Part shown: positions 32,571 through 34,820 of the stretch, piece by piece
Numbering within the stretch: position 1 is the first letter of the stretch
Layout of the letters: each line of letters begins with the position of its first letter
Notes under the pieces: model-generated
What the model was told of the DNA's origin: nothing
What the model saw: the letters and a program-made list of their open reading frames with translations, nothing else
Database searches by the model: none
Made by a program: the position numbers and the translations under genes
DNA from: an uncultured SAR116 cluster alpha proteobacterium
Lineage (GTDB): Bacteria; Pseudomonadota; Alphaproteobacteria; Puniceispirillales; Puniceispirillaceae
Reading direction: 5' to 3'
DNA length: 34,820 nucleotides
Assembly: GCA_902520885.1 (NCBI GenBank)
Contig: CABYPW010000005.1
Span: forward strand, 103,298-138,117

Positions 32571-32910
32571 CTAAACCACTCCTCTTAAAAAGTGATCCGA
32601 CACCCCTAATGTATTCTTCATACAAATTAGACATTAAAATTTCGATACGTTTTTCTTCATAAATCGGAACTTCCATTTCAACCAAACCGTCCATCGTTTG
32701 TTCGAATTGAAAGTTCATATCCAACAGATTTTTGTAAAACTTAGATAGATTTTGATCATCCCATTTCTTTAGTTGTTCTGTGAATAATGATTTGATCCAT
32801 CCCTTTGATAACTCTCCTTCATAATCTTCAAATTTATCATACCCCCAAACATCACAAAAAATATTTTTAATATCTTCGATTAATTCGTCTTTGTTTTTAA
32901 CGGTGATCAT
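32560..32910 (-). CDS. Hypothetical protein, 116 aa, first gene behind leader copy 3
   Basis: A small, strongly acidic helical protein (MITVKNKDELIEDIKNIFCD, later KKWDDQNLSKFYKNLLDMNF) with no membrane segment. GGGAG is six bases upstream of the ATG. It opens a block of three or four overlapping genes. Size, position and charge resemble the 106-aa gene behind copy 2, but I see no convincing alignment. Function unknown. Confidence 0.65.
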   Translation of the reverse strand: MITVKNKDELIEDIKNIFCDVWGYDKFEDYEGELSKGWIKSLFTEQLKKWDDQNLSKFYKNLLDMNFQFEQTMDGLVEMEVPIYEEKRIEILMSNLYEEYIRGVGSLFKRSGLDVR

Positions 32911-33001
32911 TTTCTACTCCCTAAGTTAATTTTCTATTCTACTATTGTATTAAATTTTGATTGTTTAACTTAGGACGGTAGACAGAGAGGACTTATGTCC
33001 C
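32911..33001 (-). repeat. Leader repeat copy 3
   Basis: The 35-base element is at 32967-33001: arm GGACGGTAGAC (32973-32983), centre AGAGAG, and arm GACTTATGTCC (32990-33000). TAAGTT (minus strand, 32967-32972) lies 17 bp from TACAAT (32944-32949). The gene-proximal part aligns with copy 1 through AAGTTAATTTTC. The outer end is one base from the stop codon of the 105-aa gene. Confidence 0.8.
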
Positions 33002-33002
33002 C

Positions 33003-33320
33003 TCATCTAATTTTTTCTCTATGGATAGGGATTCGATTTAGGATTTCTTTTTCAATTATTTGTTTAATTGATAATTCGTAATTAGATTCAATATTTGATA
33101 AAAATTGATCACATTCATTTAAAAACTGTTTTACAACAAATCTTCGGTGAGTATCTAATCGTTCTTTCCTACGAATATGTTTATCGTAGAATTCAAAATA
33201 TTTCTCTCTGTCACCGTTAAATTGGGTTCTAATTTCTTTTTCGTCCATTCGATACCCAACACTCTCCCAATAATTATCGGAAGGTGGTGATACCCAAAAG
33301 GGAGATTTAAACTGTCTCAT
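33003..33320 (-). CDS. Hypothetical protein, 105 aa, single gene between copies 3 and 4
   Basis: A basic soluble protein starting MRQFKSPFWVSPPSDNYWES and continuing into charged helices (EKYFEFYDKHIRRKERLDTH, then FLNECDQFLSNIESNYELSI). AGAGGA lies six bases before the ATG. It is the only gene between leader copies 3 and 4, making a 413-bp repeat-to-repeat unit. No family recognised. Confidence 0.6.
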   Translation of the reverse strand: MRQFKSPFWVSPPSDNYWESVGYRMDEKEIRTQFNGDREKYFEFYDKHIRRKERLDTHRRFVVKQFLNECDQFLSNIESNYELSIKQIIEKEILNRIPIHREKIR

Positions 33321-33414
33321 ATCAATCCTCTTAAATAGTAAAGTTTTAATTTTACTATTTTAAAGGAATAGAGTTCTTAAACTTAGGACGGTAGACCGTT
33401 GGAAGTGATGTCCC
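33321..33414 (-). repeat. Leader repeat copy 4 (most diverged)
   Basis: The 35-base element is at 33380-33414: arm GGACGGTAGAC (33386-33396), centre CGTTGG, and arm AAGTGATGTCC (33403-33413). TAAGTT (minus strand, 33380-33385) lies 17 bp from TAAAAT (33357-33362). The gene-proximal part has diverged from the other three copies. A recombinase-gene remnant follows on the outer side. Confidence 0.75.
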
Positions 33415-33431
33415 TTCCTACTATTAAATGA

Positions 33432-33482
33432 CTTACAAAAGGGTATAGTGAAAGTCAGATGAAAGTGGTAAATTTAATCTGA
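33432..33482 (+). pseudogene. Remnant of the C-terminal end of a tyrosine recombinase gene
   Basis: From 33444 the frame reads YSESQMKVVNLI then TGA. The intact recombinase ends SESQRKVVELI then TAA (about 30621-30659), with clear DNA similarity over some 35 bases. An in-frame TGA lies just before the remnant. In the intact copy the element-to-tail distance is about 670 bases, and here about 30, so most of the gene has been deleted. Confidence 0.75.
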
Positions 33483-33511
33483 TTTATTTGAAACTTTGGT
33501 TTGATATAAAA

Positions 33512-33964
33512 ATGAAAAAGATACTTCTCATTACACTTATATTCATTCTTCAATCCATTCCCTCTTTTGGTAATTCGATCGATGGTAAAGGATTAGTGTG
33601 TAAACAAATTGAATTAGAGGGTGTAAAAAAGGATTCATATGAAGGTTTCCTTTTCGGAGATGAAACTTTTAGAGAGTTTTCCTTTGACCGTTCAAATGAT
33701 GAAGTTCGATTAAAGAGACGTACTACCACCGATTATTACCATACTAATAAAGATCAAATTTGGTGGAGGAATGATACTCATATTGAGTATGTCGACAGAA
33801 AAACCTTAAACTTAATTCAACGTTTTTATTCTGATGGTAGAGAAATACATACCCACCGATGTATGGTTTATGAAAATCGTCAATTGTTTATGAAAGAACT
33901 ACATCGTATTCGACACTTTAAACAAAAAATATATAACGAAAGTTTGAGGGATAATAAAATCTAA
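33512..33964 (+). CDS. Small secreted hypothetical protein, 150 aa
   Basis: Residues 1-19 are a signal peptide (MKKILLITLIFILQSIPSFG). The mature part has GKGLVCKQIELEG, EGFLFGDETF, DQIWWRNDTHIEYVDRKTL and THRCMVYENRQL. One cysteine near each end could form a disulfide. The KGLVCK and DRKTLNL pattern recalls small secreted proteins common in marine alphaproteobacteria, with no known function; this is from memory. The ATG at 33512 gives a clean signal peptide and is preferred over the TTG at 33488. It lies directly downstream of the recombinase remnant. Confidence 0.7.
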   Translation: MKKILLITLIFILQSIPSFGNSIDGKGLVCKQIELEGVKKDSYEGFLFGDETFREFSFDRSNDEVRLKRRTTTDYYHTNKDQIWWRNDTHIEYVDRKTLNLIQRFYSDGREIHTHRCMVYENRQLFMKELHRIRHFKQKIYNESLRDNKI

Positions 33965-33981
33965 TTTATTATTAAGTTTGA

Positions 33982-34164
33982 TTACCAACTACTATTCTCA
34001 GTACAATGTCTAATTTTCGAATAGTAACCACCTCCAACATCTCTTAAACAGTTTTGATATGGAGACATCAAAAAGTATAAACCAATAATACAAATTACTA
34101 CGAAAATTACCCTAACAAAAAAGTTCTTATGAAAGGGTTCTTTCTTTTCTTTTTCATCACTCAT
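33982..34164 (-). CDS. Small single-pass membrane protein, 60 aa
   Basis: A charged N terminus (MSDEKEKKEPFHKNFF) is followed by one transmembrane helix (VRVIFVVICIIGLYFLMSPY, about residues 17-36) and a short tail with cysteines at QNCLRD and RHCTENSSW. The orientation is probably N-terminus in, with the cysteine tail outside. It follows the 30-codon membrane gene by 10 bases and is convergent with the secreted-protein gene. Similar SPYQNC-type small proteins occur in related bacteria, as far as I recall; function unknown. Confidence 0.65.
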   Translation of the reverse strand: MSDEKEKKEPFHKNFFVRVIFVVICIIGLYFLMSPYQNCLRDVGGGYYSKIRHCTENSSW

Positions 34165-34174
34165 TTCAAAGTAC

Positions 34175-34267
34175 TCAAATAAAATAGAAAAACCCTACAA
34201 ATAGGATTATCCAAATTAAAGTTTCAAAACTGATCACTTTATAAAATAATTTTAATTCTTTTCTCAT
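34175..34267 (-). CDS. Tiny membrane protein, 30 aa
   Basis: A 30-codon frame, MRKELKLFYKVISFETLIWI followed by ILFVGFFYFI. A basic N terminus precedes a single hydrophobic helix. Its ATG shares a base with the upstream stop (TAATG), so translation may restart from the 179-aa gene. It precedes the 60-aa membrane gene. The coupling and composition support a real micro-protein, although there is no strong ribosome-binding site. Confidence 0.5.
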   Translation of the reverse strand: MRKELKLFYKVISFETLIWIILFVGFFYFI

Positions 34268-34820
34268 TACTTAAAACCATCCATCAGATCTTTTTTTGGT
34301 AATATTTTAGTGGGAAAGATTTTTACTGATTTTGAAAACTTAGTAAGATATTTTTTACTGATTTCTTCATTATTGTAATCTATCCACTCAAATCTATAGG
34401 AGTTTTCTTTCAATTGTATTGGAAACCATTTTACCACTAATACAATAGTACCATCATTAAAGGAGGTATAGTAATAACTGTTAGTTCTCCAAATCCCATC
34501 TAAATCAAATTGTTTACTTATTTTGTTACTAATTTGGTAATATAAGGTATCTTCTTTTTTCATATATTCTTTGAAGGAAACAAATCGATCGGAGAATTCT
34601 TTTTTAGTAAATTCCATACGAATTTGGGTAATTTTATTATTATCATTCCATTCTATAATAAAATCTACATCCTCTAATTGGTAACATTTATAATCAAAAG
34701 TAATGATAGTTTTATAACTTTGTTTTAACTTACAGTACTCATCTATGACTGACTTATCACTCCCTATCCTTAAATCACCATAACCAACTTCCTCACCCCA
34801 ACTCACCGATGAAGTGAGGA
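34267..34820 (-). CDS. Hypothetical protein, at least 179 aa, possibly truncated by the window edge
   Basis: The frame is open to the end of the window. A GTG at 34806 is a possible start, but the N terminus may lie beyond. The visible part, GYGDLRIGSDKSVIDEYCKL onward, is soluble, with two cysteines near the N-terminal end (EYCKLKQSYK and FDYKCYQLEDVDFIIEW) and strand-rich middle segments such as NNKITQIRMEF. No family recognised. It is followed by two coupled membrane micro-genes. Confidence 0.6.
   Translation of the reverse strand, partial: LTSSVSWGEEVGYGDLRIGSDKSVIDEYCKLKQSYKTIITFDYKCYQLEDVDFIIEWNDNNKITQIRMEFTKKEFSDRFVSFKEYMKKEDTLYYQISNKISKQFDLDGIWRTNSYYYTSFNDGTIVLVVKWFPIQLKENSYRFEWIDYNNEEISKKYLTKFSKSVKIFPTKILPKKDLMDGFK

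Noticed and set aside
29918-33414. Classical integron attC sites.
   Set aside because: The repeats lack the paired attC R and L boxes and the long imperfect palindrome, and the recombinase lacks the integron-specific insert and the normal length.
29918-33414. CRISPR array.
   Set aside because: Only four copies, spaced 413 to 1657 bp apart with genes between them, and no Cas genes.
24452-34820. Prophage.
   Set aside because: No capsid, terminase, portal, tail, lysis or replication gene is visible; recombinases alone do not make a prophage.

Overview
The window looks like a piece of chromosome from an AT-rich alphaproteobacterium, probably marine. The evidence is gene content: a monothiol CGFS glutaredoxin directly behind a BolA-like tail, a GltX/CysS pair, class II DAHP synthase, glutamine-dependent NAD synthase, Gor, LptD and a two-domain Sua5/TsaC. 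Genus cannot be fixed from the sequence alone.

Positions 1 to about 24450 are ordinary core genome. A long minus-strand run goes from class II DAHP synthase (10820) through nicotinate phosphoribosyltransferase, nadE, gltX, cysS and cimA to trmJ and rpsD, with several ATGA start/stop overlaps. This joins NAD synthesis, tRNA charging and the entry steps of aromatic and isoleucine synthesis. Next come gor, acetoacetyl-CoA synthetase, a b561 cytochrome, an AlkA-type glycosylase next to an SRAP protein, tsaC, an FAD-linked 2-hydroxyacid dehydrogenase, a DUF924 protein, a GT9 glycosyltransferase, lptD and an MTA/SAH-nucleosidase-like gene.

From about 24.5 kb to the end the character changes: small unknown genes, repeats, two unrelated site-specific recombinases and no housekeeping gene. 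The left part holds two secreted repeat proteins, a 5'-truncated helix-turn-helix gene, and a 1.77-kb unit in which a large serine recombinase is the only gene and is bounded by 23-nt direct repeats (one mismatch), probably its attachment sites.

The right part (about 28.4 to 34.8 kb) is the most unusual. Four blocks of short minus-strand genes each start behind a copy of the same roughly 90-bp leader. The outer 35 bases of each leader align without gaps and contain a 28-bp site with two partly inverted 11-bp arms around a variable 6-bp centre, the layout of a tyrosine-recombinase core site. A complete 200-aa tyrosine recombinase is divergent from copy 1, and a decayed tail of the same recombinase lies beside copy 4. 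Copies 2 and 3 lie within 15 bases of the stop codon of the preceding gene. All non-recombinase genes between the copies point the same way. This resembles a gene-cassette array that is not a classical integron. The rival reading is a family of co-regulated promoters, because each copy also has a conserved TAAGTT hexamer 17 bp from a -10-like hexamer. Several very short coupled genes (24, 30, 57 and 58 codons) lie in these operons.
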